DNA of 64,000 bases, taken from positions 186,001 to 250,000 of the forward strand of contig NZ_JBFAZP010000006.1 in assembly GCF_040681875.1 (NCBI RefSeq). Direction: 5' to 3'. Origin of the DNA: Longispora sp040681875. Lineage in GTDB: Bacteria > Actinomycetota > Actinomycetes > Mycobacteriales > Micromonosporaceae. Of the stretch, positions 31,794 to 38,399 are shown piece by piece. Within the stretch, counting starts at the first letter, position 1. Each line of letters begins with the position of its first letter. The notes under the pieces are model-generated. The model did no database searches. It had not been told where the DNA came from and was given only the letters and a program-made list of their open reading frames with translations. A program made the translations under genes and the position numbers.

Positions 31794-32027
31794 CTAGGGG
31801 ACGTCGCCGTGCAGGTCCCTGGTGTGCCAGTCGAACACTGTGCCGTCCAAGCGTCGTCTCCGCCCACCCGGGGCGAACCCGGCCCGCCGCGCGACCGCAG
31901 CAGACGCGGGATTCCCCGGCTCCACCTGGATCACGGCCTCCCGCGCACCCACCCCGGCCGCATATCCGCACACCAGCAGCACCGCCCGGGTCGCCAGTCC
32001 CCGCCCCCGCCAGTCCCGGCCGGGGTG
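31794..32027 (-). pseudogene. C-terminal remnant of a GNAT acetyltransferase gene
   Basis: The translated segment HPGRDWRGRGLATRAVLLVCGY, followed by IQVEPGNPASAAVARRAGFAPGG and ending HTRDLHGDVP with a TAG stop, is the acetyl-CoA loop through C terminus of a RimJ/RimL-type GNAT. Upstream the frame turns into Pro/Arg-rich low-complexity sequence, and the N-terminal half (about 100 residues) is missing, cut by the promoter of the next gene. It is a clear truncation, so it is listed as a decayed gene. Confidence 0.7.
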
Positions 32028-32113
32028 TCGCGGGGGTGGCCGGGGCGCGGGCTGGGGGCCTCTGTGTGTCGCAGCCCGCAGGAAACGGGGCAGTGCCGCC
32101 GGCCGCGCCCACC

Positions 32114-32119
32114 TAGCCT
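32114..32119 (+). promoter_or_regulatory. -10 hexamer of a leaderless membrane-protein gene
   Basis: TAGCCT followed 6 bases later by ATG 32126, with no ribosome-binding site. Confidence 0.45.
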
Positions 32120-32125
32120 GGACGC

Positions 32126-32569
32126 ATGGCGCAGCACACCTCCAGGGTGATCCTCATCGCTAGGTTTGTCTCTACGACGTGGGTGCTCATGTCCGGGGGG
32201 TTGCTGTTCATGGACGTGTTTTCCTGGAACACACCGGCCCCGGCGCGGGTGACCGCCCAGATCACCTCCATCGACGAACTCAACACCTCCCGCACCCCGT
32301 ACTACCTCGCCCGCTTCTCCACCTCCGACGGTGACACCTGCGAGGCCGCGCACATCCTCGGCGATCCGAAGGCCCGCGAGCGCAAGGTCGGCGACCAGGT
32401 CCAGGTCCTCTACCGGCACGGGCAACTGTGCAGGGTGGTCGGCCACGCCGACGAGAAGGCGGAGAGCGCGGGCGGCTTCTCGAACGTGCCGTACTTCGTC
32501 GCGGGCCTGGCGCTGAGCTACGTGGCCTGGTTCCGCCCACAGGTGCTCACCAGGTTGCTCGAACGCTGA
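32126..32569 (+). CDS. Small membrane protein, DUF3592-like
   Basis: A protein of 147 residues with one hydrophobic segment at about 8-30 and another at about 122-138 (VPYFVAGLALSYVAWF). The extracytoplasmic part between them (ITSIDELNTSRTPYYLARFSTSDGDTCEA; KVGDQVQVLYRHGQLCRVV) has the beta-rich pattern of DUF3592 proteins. Two Cys in the loop may pair. Function is unknown. It stands alone, with the decayed GNAT gene upstream and a convergent acetyltransferase 13 bases downstream. Confidence 0.7.
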   Translation: MAQHTSRVILIARFVSTTWVLMSGGLLFMDVFSWNTPAPARVTAQITSIDELNTSRTPYYLARFSTSDGDTCEAAHILGDPKARERKVGDQVQVLYRHGQLCRVVGHADEKAESAGGFSNVPYFVAGLALSYVAWFRPQVLTRLLER

Positions 32570-32582
32570 AAAGGCCCACCTT

Positions 32583-33161
32583 CTACCAACTCCGGCGCAC
32601 CGTGCCCTTCTGTCCGGCGACCAGACTCGCCGCCGGCACGTCGTCGGCCACGATCGCCCCGGCGGCGACCACGGCGTCGCGGCCGATGCTGACGCCGGGC
32701 AGGATCATCGCGCCGGCACCGATCCACACGTTCTCCGCGACGTCGATGGGCGCTCCGGTGAGGAACCGGCGCCGCTCGTCGGGGTCCACAGGGTGGCCCA
32801 TGGTGATGAATGTGACCTTCGGACCGACCATCACACCCTCACCGAGCCGGATCCCAGCGTAGTCGAGGAACGTGCAGCCCTGGTTGACGAACACGCGCCC
32901 GGCCAGGTCCAGGTTGAGGCCGTGGTCGGTGTAGAAGGGCGGATAGATGGTGGCCCTCGACGGGAGTGGGCGGCCCAGGATCTGTGCGAACAGCGCCGCC
33001 TTTCCCGCCTCGTCGTCGAAGGGCAGCACGTTGAGGCGCGAGGTCAGCTCGGTGACGTGGAGTACCCGCTCGCTCATCGCCCTGAAGTCGGGGCCGAGGA
33101 CCCGTTCGCCCCTGGCGAGGAGCTCGGGATCGTGGATGGGCAGGAAGCGGTCGTTGATCAT
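32583..33161 (-). CDS. Maltose/galactoside O-acetyltransferase-like protein (left-handed beta-helix)
   Basis: A protein of 192 residues of the LacA/NodL/Maa family. The N-terminal helical part includes ERVLHVTELTSRLNVLPFDDEAG. Hexapeptide repeats run from about residue 85 (LAGRVFVNQGCTFLDYAGIRLGEGVMVGPKV) and include VWIGAGAMILPGVSIGRDAVVAAGAIVADDVP. The catalytic His is in ITMGHPVDPDERR. The enzyme forms trimers and acetylates sugars or nodulation-type glycans with acetyl-CoA. ATG 33161 gives the usual N terminus; neither a good ribosome-binding site nor a leaderless -10 is visible there. Confidence 0.88.
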   Translation of the reverse strand: MINDRFLPIHDPELLARGERVLGPDFRAMSERVLHVTELTSRLNVLPFDDEAGKAALFAQILGRPLPSRATIYPPFYTDHGLNLDLAGRVFVNQGCTFLDYAGIRLGEGVMVGPKVTFITMGHPVDPDERRRFLTGAPIDVAENVWIGAGAMILPGVSIGRDAVVAAGAIVADDVPAASLVAGQKGTVRRSW

Positions 33162-33269
33162 TCGACCATTGTCGTGTCCCTGCCGCCGGGGCGGGAATGT
33201 CGTTGACAGGGTCGGGGCCTGTTGATGTGCTCTGACGACTGACCGTCGGCAGACAAGGACTCCTCCTCT

Positions 33270-34193
33270 GTGAGTGACACACCGGATCTGGGTGCCCCGC
33301 CCGAGCGCGTCGACGTCTCCGCCGAGCTGGTGGGTCGGCTCGTGGCCGCGCAGTTCCCGCAGTGGGCCGGCCTGCCCGTCACTCCGGTGGCGCGGGGCGG
33401 CTGGGACAACTTCACGTTCCATCTCGGGGCGGAGTTGTCGGTGCGGATGCCGAGCGCGGCGGAGTACGCGCTGGCGGTGGAGAAGGAGCACCGGTGGCTG
33501 CCGGAGTTGGCGCCCCGCCTGCCGTTGCCGGTCTCCACGCCGGTCGCGAAGGGCCAACCCGGTGAGGGGTACCCGTTCCCGTGGTCGGTCTACTCGTGGC
33601 TCGACGGCGAGACGGCGCGCGCCGACCGGATCGCCGACCCGGTGCGGTTCGCGGGCGACCTGGCCGGGTTCCTGGCGGCGTTGCGGCGGGTCGATCCGGC
33701 GTACGGTCCGCGTCCGGGGACGCACAACTGGTTCCGGGGCGGGACCCTGCGGACGTTCGACAACATCGTGCGGGAGGCGCTCGCGGCGTTGGCCGGCCGT
33801 GTCGACGGGGATCTGGTCGCCGAAATGTGGCGGGACGCGCTGGGTACGCCGTGGGACGGGGCCGAGTCGTGGTTGCACGGTGATGTCGCGCGGGGCAATC
33901 TGCTGGTCCGGGGCGGGCGGTTGGCGGCGGTCATCGACTTCGGGACCTGCGGGGTCGGCGATCCGGCGTGTGACCTGGCGGTCGCGTGGACGCTGCTGAC
34001 CGTCGAGGGGCGGCGGGTGTTCCGGGCGGCGCTCGGCGTGGACGACGCGGAGTGGGCTCGGGGGCGCGGGTGGGCGCTGTGGAAGACCCTCTCCACCTGC
34101 GCGTACTCGGTGGACGACGTCGATGAGGACGCCGAGGACGCGCGGCGGGTCCTGGACGGCATCCTCGGGGAGTACGCGGCGGGGCTGGCGTAG
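33270..34193 (+). CDS. Aminoglycoside phosphotransferase (APH) family kinase
   Basis: A protein of 307 residues with a eukaryotic-like kinase fold. The ATP-binding lobe contains ARGGWDNFTFHLGAELSVRMP and EKEHRWLPELA. The catalytic loop is LHGDVARGNLLV with the general-base Asp, and the metal-binding Asp is in VIDFGTCGVGDPACDLA. This matches the APH(3'')/MPH-like family found widely in actinomycetes as antibiotic or small-molecule kinases; actual resistance activity cannot be inferred. GTG 33270 is used, with CAAGGAC upstream. It is divergent from the acetyltransferase by 108 bases. Confidence 0.85.
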   Translation: MSDTPDLGAPPERVDVSAELVGRLVAAQFPQWAGLPVTPVARGGWDNFTFHLGAELSVRMPSAAEYALAVEKEHRWLPELAPRLPLPVSTPVAKGQPGEGYPFPWSVYSWLDGETARADRIADPVRFAGDLAGFLAALRRVDPAYGPRPGTHNWFRGGTLRTFDNIVREALAALAGRVDGDLVAEMWRDALGTPWDGAESWLHGDVARGNLLVRGGRLAAVIDFGTCGVGDPACDLAVAWTLLTVEGRRVFRAALGVDDAEWARGRGWALWKTLSTCAYSVDDVDEDAEDARRVLDGILGEYAAGLA

Positions 34194-34218
34194 AGGCCCG
34201 CGCACGTACACTCGATCG

Positions 34219-34434
34219 ATGGATCTCGCCATTCTCGGGCTGGCCGCCCTGGTGTTCGTCGCGCTGGTCTTCGGGGTGGAGAAGGTCGTCAGGGTCCGCC
34301 GCCTGCAGAACACGCGCGAAGCGCCCCGGGGGCCACGCGCCTACGACGGTCTCGGGCAGGACTCCACGATCATCGTCGTGCCGGACACGTCCAGCTCCGG
34401 GTCGGACTCAGGGTCCGGTGGCGGCTCGCAGTGA
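34219..34434 (+). CDS. Small single-pass membrane protein
   Basis: A protein of 71 residues: one N-terminal membrane helix (MDLAILGLAALVFVALVFGV), a basic stretch (VVRVRRLQNTREAPRG), then a Ser/Gly-rich tail. Topology is probably N-out with a cytoplasmic tail. No family is recognised. TACACT (34207-34212) lies 6 bases before the ATG, supporting a leaderless start. It is the last gene before the right copy of the 50-bp repeat. Confidence 0.65.
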   Translation: MDLAILGLAALVFVALVFGVEKVVRVRRLQNTREAPRGPRAYDGLGQDSTIIVVPDTSSSGSDSGSGGGSQ

Positions 34435-34464
34435 GTACGCGGGGGGACATGCCGCGGATCGGCT

Positions 34465-34514
34465 GATGCGCGTCGGGGGCCGCCCCACTCGTAATCGGAT
34501 GATGGGGTTGATCT
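34465..34514 (-). repeat. 50-bp dispersed repeat, right copy (inverted)
   Basis: The reverse complement of this stretch matches 29236-29285 at 45 of 50 positions, with the best-conserved parts at both ends and in the middle. It lies in the gap before the ECF sigma factor gene. Confidence 0.85.
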
Positions 34515-34614
34515 CAGGGCTCGGTCTGTGACCCGAAACTCCGTCCCTGGCGCGTGCAACCGGCCGGCGCGTGCCGTGTGTATGACTGCGTAGACCGACA
34601 ACAGGACGGCGCGC

Positions 34615-35112
34615 ATGAGCGGAACGGAAAGCTTCGACCAGTTCTACCGGGACACCCACCGGCGGGTACTGACCTATCTCTATGCCGTCTGCGGGGACCT
34701 GAACACGGCCCAGGACGTCACCCAGGAGGCGTACGCCCGCGCCTGGCAACGCTGGGGCAGGCTCTCGACCTACGACGACCCCGAGGCGTGGGTCCGCACC
34801 GTCGGCTGGCGGTTGGCCGCCGGCACCTGGCGGACCGCCAAACGGTGGCTCGCCGCCCGGGTCCGGCTCGCCGAGCCCGATGTCAGCGCCGGCCCCTCGC
34901 CGGACAACGTGGCGATCATGGCGGCGCTGGCCCGGATCCCGGCCGCCCAGCGGGAGGCGGTGGTGCTGCACCACCTGTGTGGGCAGTCCGTCGCCGAGAT
35001 CGCCGAGGCCACGTCCACGCCGGCCGGCACCGTGAAGGCCCGGTTGTCCCGGGGCCGCTCCGCACTGGCAGTACTGCTCACCGACTCATGGGAAGCGACC
35101 GAAAATGTCTGA
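34615..35112 (+). CDS. ECF RNA polymerase sigma factor, SigE family
   Basis: A protein of 165 residues. Region 2 contains FDQFYRDTHRRVLTYLYAV and AQDVTQEAYARAWQRW, with W-rich promoter-melting residues. Region 4 contains LARIPAAQREAVVLHHLCGQSVAEIAEATSTPAGTVKARLSRGRSAL. This is the SigE-type ECF group frequent in actinomycetes, which lacks a classical zinc anti-sigma factor. ATG 34615 has AGGA about 8 bases upstream. Its last 8 bases overlap the next gene, which encodes a membrane protein that probably controls it. Confidence 0.93.
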   Translation: MSGTESFDQFYRDTHRRVLTYLYAVCGDLNTAQDVTQEAYARAWQRWGRLSTYDDPEAWVRTVGWRLAAGTWRTAKRWLAARVRLAEPDVSAGPSPDNVAIMAALARIPAAQREAVVLHHLCGQSVAEIAEATSTPAGTVKARLSRGRSALAVLLTDSWEATENV

Positions 35113-35968
35113 GAAACTGACTGATGCCCTCGGTGGCCTGACCCACGACACCGAGTCGGTACTGATGCCCGGCGCCGCGGCGATCCGTCGGCGGGGTGCG
35201 CGGAGGACCCGGCGGACGGCGATCATGGCGGGGGTCGCGGCGTTGGCCGTGGTCGGCGGGGTGGCGTTCGGGGTGTCCTCGTTCGCGGGCGGGGAGCGTC
35301 CGGCGCCGCCGCCGCCGGGGACCTCGACGTCGGCGAGCCCGTCCGCGAGCCCGAGCCCGAGTGCGAGCGCCAGTCCCTCCCGGGTGCCGGATCCGGGGCC
35401 GATCCCGGACGGCGCGATGCTGCGGGCCTCGGACCTCAAGCTGGGCTCGGCGGCGGCGGACATCGACACCGAGACCATCGCGGAGTACGGGGCGATGACC
35501 CTGTCGGTGTGCGGCGGGTACCCGAGCGAGGGCCAGCGGGCGCAGACCCGGCGGCTGTCCGGGCACCTCGCGCTGCCGGACGAGTTGGAGCGCCTGGGCC
35601 AGGGCATCGTGAGCACGGTGCAGGAGCGGGTGTCGATCTACCGGGCGGGTGGCGCCGCCGCGTTCCTCGGTGAGGTACGCGAGCAGGTCGGGCGGTGCCC
35701 GGGCGTGCCGGGGGCGGGCTCCGGCGCGTGGCAGATCCTCGGGTCGGCCGGGCTGGGCGACGACTCGGTGGTGCTGCGGAACACGAAGTACGTGACGTAC
35801 CTGCCCGGGAAGCCGGGTGGCGAGCAGCAGACCTACGCGGTACTCGTCCGGATCGGCGATGTGGTCGTGGTGGTCGCCGACCTGGGCTGGGAGACGGGCG
35901 CCGGACACGAGCCGGTGCTCCGCCAGATCGCGGCGCGGGCGGTGGAGCGGGCGGCGGTGCTGCGCTAG
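35105..35968 (+). CDS. Single-pass membrane protein, candidate anti-sigma or sigma-associated protein
   Basis: A protein of 287 residues. A short cytoplasmic part (1-38, ending in RRRGARRTRRT) leads to one membrane helix (about 39-62). An extracytoplasmic Ser/Pro repeat linker (SASPSASPSPSASASPS, about 75-95) leads to an extracytoplasmic domain of about 190 residues with two Cys. The N-in, C-out layout with a small cytoplasmic end fits transmembrane regulators of SigE-type sigma factors, but no ZAS zinc motif (HxxxCxxC) is present. It is translationally coupled to the sigma gene. The extracytoplasmic domain is not recognised. Confidence 0.75.
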   Translation: MSEKLTDALGGLTHDTESVLMPGAAAIRRRGARRTRRTAIMAGVAALAVVGGVAFGVSSFAGGERPAPPPPGTSTSASPSASPSPSASASPSRVPDPGPIPDGAMLRASDLKLGSAAADIDTETIAEYGAMTLSVCGGYPSEGQRAQTRRLSGHLALPDELERLGQGIVSTVQERVSIYRAGGAAAFLGEVREQVGRCPGVPGAGSGAWQILGSAGLGDDSVVLRNTKYVTYLPGKPGGEQQTYAVLVRIGDVVVVVADLGWETGAGHEPVLRQIAARAVERAAVLR

Positions 35969-36021
35969 GCACTTCCGGGGCGGGGCCACGGGGCCCGCCC
36001 CGGCTCGACCGGCGACATGGC

Positions 36022-36056
36022 CCCGGGGCGGTGACCTCGCAGGTCACCGCCCCGGG
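36022..36056. terminator. Strong hairpin between the convergent sigma operon and the membrane-protein gene
   Basis: Perfect 16-base arms (36022-36037 and 36041-36056, core GGGGCGGTGACCT) with a 3-base loop. It can serve both converging transcripts. Confidence 0.85.
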
Positions 36057-36064
36057 CCGTTTAC

Positions 36065-36136
36065 GGGCGCACCGCCCTGGCCAATTCCGGGCGCACCGCC
36101 CGGGGCCGTTCAGCGCGCACCGCCCAGGTGTCAGGC
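36065..36136. repeat. 24-bp tandem repeat, three copies
   Basis: GGGCGCACCGCCC-type cores begin at 36065, 36089 and 36113, exactly 24 bases apart; the third is slightly diverged and runs into the 3' end of the next minus-strand gene. The intervening bases are less conserved. Confidence 0.7.
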
Positions 36137-36589
36137 GACCCGCGCCGCGCCCTGCTCGGCGGCCGGGGTCAGCGAAGCTGGCCGTCGGCGCGCGACCAGC
36201 GACAGCCCGAACCCGAGGCTGGCTACCGAGAACAGCACGATCGGCGGGCTGGGCAGCAGCACCGCCGCCACGGCCAGCAGGACCAGCGACGCGCCCAGCC
36301 CGAGCCAGGTGACCCCGACCAGCGGGGACGTCGACCGGGCCACGATCAGGAACAGCACCCCGACCAGCGCGATCGCGACCCCCGTCGCGATGCTGAACCC
36401 GTTGAGCAGGTCGCTCGTGCTGCGCGCGATGCCCCCGATCTCCAGGGTGTGCGCCTTCATCGCGGCGGTGATCGCCTCGTCCTCCGGCGGGGTCGGGCGG
36501 AGCGACATCAGGGTGTCGAGCACCGTGTGGCCGACGCCGGTGACGACCCAGGACCAGGCGCCGACACGGAACAGGGTGAGGGTCTTCAT
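36131..36589 (-). CDS. Four-helix membrane protein of unknown function
   Basis: A protein of 152 residues with four predicted membrane helices: about 8-28, 60-85 (SIATGVAIALVGVLFLIVA), 92-112 and 115-135. The N-terminal motif WSWVVTGVGHTVLDTL and the loop LRPTPPEDEAITAAMKAHTLEIGG recall a small family of 4-TM proteins seen beside oxidoreductase genes. The start ATG 36589 overlaps the monooxygenase stop (ATGA), so it is made from the same message and may assist the enzyme or export its product. The latter is inference. Confidence 0.75.
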   Translation of the reverse strand: MKTLTLFRVGAWSWVVTGVGHTVLDTLMSLRPTPPEDEAITAAMKAHTLEIGGIARSTSDLLNGFSIATGVAIALVGVLFLIVARSTSPLVGVTWLGLGASLVLLAVAAVLLPSPPIVLFSVASLGFGLSLVARRRPASLTPAAEQGAARVA

Positions 36590-37719
36590 GGCAGGACCTT
36601 TCCTTCGGGGAGGGTGGGGGGTGTCCAGCCGGCCAGGGCGACCGCGCCCGACTCGGCGAACCGGGCCGGGGTCGCGGTCAGGGCCAGGTCGCGCAGTCGG
36701 GTGCCGAGGGGCGAGCCCGCCTGGAGGAACCGGCCGGCCGACCGGGACCGCCGGACGATCCGGGCGGCCCGGGGGCGGCGTTCGCGGTCGTAGCGGGCCA
36801 GCGCGGGGGCGACGTCGTCGGTGCCGAGGAGGGCGGCGAGGGTCACCGCGTCCTCCAGCGCCAGGCACGCGCCCTGGCCGAGGTTCGGGGTCATCGGGTG
36901 CGCGGCGTCGCCGACCAGGGCGACAGAGCCGACCGCCATGGGGGGTACGACGCGGATGCCGGCGAGCGGGTGGTGCAGCAGGTCGGCCGGGTCGGTGGCG
37001 GCGATCAGGTCGCCGACGGGGGCGTGCCAGCCGGCGAACCGGTCGGCGAGTTCGCGGAGCTGTGCGGCCGGCGGGGTGCTGCGCGCGGGGCCGGGGGCCG
37101 TGGCGTACCAGTAGACGCCGTCGGGGCCCAGCGGCGCGCACCCGAACCGCAGACCCGCGCCGAGCGTCTCGCCGAAGGTGGCGCCGGTCGGGGCTCGCCC
37201 GGCGGGGACCAGCGCCCGCCAGGCGACGTGCCCGGTGTCGAGGAGCAGGGACCGGGGCGCGAGGAGGCCCCGGATCGCGCTGCCGATGCCGTCGGCGCCC
37301 ACGACCAGGTCGGCGTCGGGAAGGACGCGCACCTCGGTGCCGGTGCGCACGTCGACGGTCGGGCCCAGCGCGTCGAGGAGCAGGGCGTGCAGGGCGGGCC
37401 GGGCCACGGCCAGGGTGGGCGCGCCGAGCCGGGCGGCCACCCGGGCCGGGTCGATCCGGCTGAGCCAGCTGCCGTCGGGCCGCCGGAACCCGACCGATGC
37501 CACGGGGGTACCGATCCGGGCCACCCGTCCGCCGAGCCCCAGGGCCCGTAGGGCGTGTACCGCGTTGGCGGCCAGCAGCAGCCCCGCCCCGGCGGCCCCG
37601 ATCGTGGGCTGTCTCTCCAGCAGGGTCACCCGCCAGCCGCTCCGGTCGAGCGCGCCCGCCACGGCCAGTCCGCCGATCCCGCCGCCCACGACGACGGCGT
37701 GCCCCTTGTGCCGCATCAC
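36586..37719 (-). CDS. FAD-dependent monooxygenase, salicylate-hydroxylase/UbiH type
   Basis: A protein of 377 residues. The N-terminal dinucleotide fold is AVVVGGGIGGLAVAGAL, with the acidic end LLERQ. The DG motif is in LVVGADGIGSAIRGLL, and the GD motif is ALVGDAAHPMTPNLGQGACLALEDAVTLA. It has no C-terminal thioredoxin domain, unlike the monooxygenase at 26173. GTG 37719 is preferred because GGAGGG lies about 7 bases upstream; ATG 37716 is adjacent. It is divergent from a TetR gene with a strong palindrome between them. It probably oxidises an aromatic or polyketide-like compound. Confidence 0.9.
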   Translation of the reverse strand: MMRHKGHAVVVGGGIGGLAVAGALDRSGWRVTLLERQPTIGAAGAGLLLAANAVHALRALGLGGRVARIGTPVASVGFRRPDGSWLSRIDPARVAARLGAPTLAVARPALHALLLDALGPTVDVRTGTEVRVLPDADLVVGADGIGSAIRGLLAPRSLLLDTGHVAWRALVPAGRAPTGATFGETLGAGLRFGCAPLGPDGVYWYATAPGPARSTPPAAQLRELADRFAGWHAPVGDLIAATDPADLLHHPLAGIRVVPPMAVGSVALVGDAAHPMTPNLGQGACLALEDAVTLAALLGTDDVAPALARYDRERRPRAARIVRRSRSAGRFLQAGSPLGTRLRDLALTATPARFAESGAVALAGWTPPTLPEGKVLP

Positions 37720-37734
37720 ACCACCAGCCCTCCA

Positions 37735-37764
37735 CTACAGGTGTAGCGAACACTACGCCTGTAG
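37735..37764. promoter_or_regulatory. Operator between the monooxygenase operon and its TetR gene
   Basis: CTACAGGTGTAG (37735-37746) and CTACGCCTGTAG (37753-37764) form an inverted repeat with one mismatch and a 6-base spacer. The left arm is itself a palindrome with 5-base arms. The right arm overlaps TAGCAT (37762-37767), the likely -10 of the TetR gene. Confidence 0.85.
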
Positions 37765-37774
37765 CATCTGGGTG

Positions 37775-38341
37775 GTGCGTACCAGTGACACAGATCGCAA
37801 GACCCTGCTCGCCGACGCCGCGATCGGCCTCGTGGGCGACGACGGCCTGCGCGCCCTGACCCACCGGGCCGTCGAGACCCGCGCCGGACTGCCCGCCGGC
37901 ACGTGCGGCTACCACTACCCGAGCCGGCGCGCGCTGCTCGGCGCCGTCCTCGGCCGGATCTCCGCACTGGACACCGTGGACGTCGAGGGCGTCGCGGCCC
38001 GCGCCCTGTCGGCGCCCCCCGAACCCGTCGCCGACCTGGCCGTGGAGCTGCTGACCCACTGGCTCGGGCCGGCCCGGGCCCGCAGCCGCGCCCGGATGCT
38101 GCTGATGCTCGATCCGCAGGCCCGCCAGGAGCTGGGCGCCGTCGGGGGCGCGCTGTCGCAGGGCTTCCTGACCCGGGGGGCGCGGTATTTCGGGACGCCG
38201 GAGCGGGCCCGGCTGTTCATCGCGCTGCTCGACGGACTGCTCGTGGACGAGCTGGTGCGTGGAGCGGTGCCGGTGGAGGTCGACGGGCTGCGGGAGCGGG
38301 TGCGGGTCGTGGTCGGGGCGTGGGAGGCGACCGGGGGCTGA
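37775..38341 (+). CDS. TetR family regulator
   Basis: A protein of 188 residues. The helix-turn-helix (about 6-50) has LLADAAIGLVGDDGLRALTHRAVE and the recognition part PAGTCGYHYPSRRALLGAV. The C-terminal half is helical with Arg/Leu-rich segments. GTG 37775 fits a leaderless start 7 bases after TAGCAT (37762-37767); GTG 37772 is adjacent. The operator at 37735-37764 lies in the divergent promoter, so it should repress both itself and the FAD monooxygenase/membrane-protein operon. Confidence 0.9.
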   Translation: MRTSDTDRKTLLADAAIGLVGDDGLRALTHRAVETRAGLPAGTCGYHYPSRRALLGAVLGRISALDTVDVEGVAARALSAPPEPVADLAVELLTHWLGPARARSRARMLLMLDPQARQELGAVGGALSQGFLTRGARYFGTPERARLFIALLDGLLVDELVRGAVPVEVDGLRERVRVVVGAWEATGG

Positions 38342-38351
38342 GGCGGAAAAG

Positions 38352-38390
38352 GGTCCGGGCGGTGCCCCCCTCGGAGTCACCGCCCGGACC
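38352..38390. terminator. Bidirectional terminator between TetR and the beta-oxidation operon
   Basis: Perfect 13-base arms GGTCCGGGCGGTG (38352-38364) and complement (38378-38390) around a 13-base loop, placed between two converging genes. Confidence 0.85.
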
Positions 38391-38399
38391 ATCCCCCAC

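Noticed and set aside
29332..34434. Classical insertion sequence or integrative element between the 50-bp repeats
   Set aside because: No transposase, integrase or relaxase frame is present, and the repeats are too short and diverged to be called IS ends without more copies.
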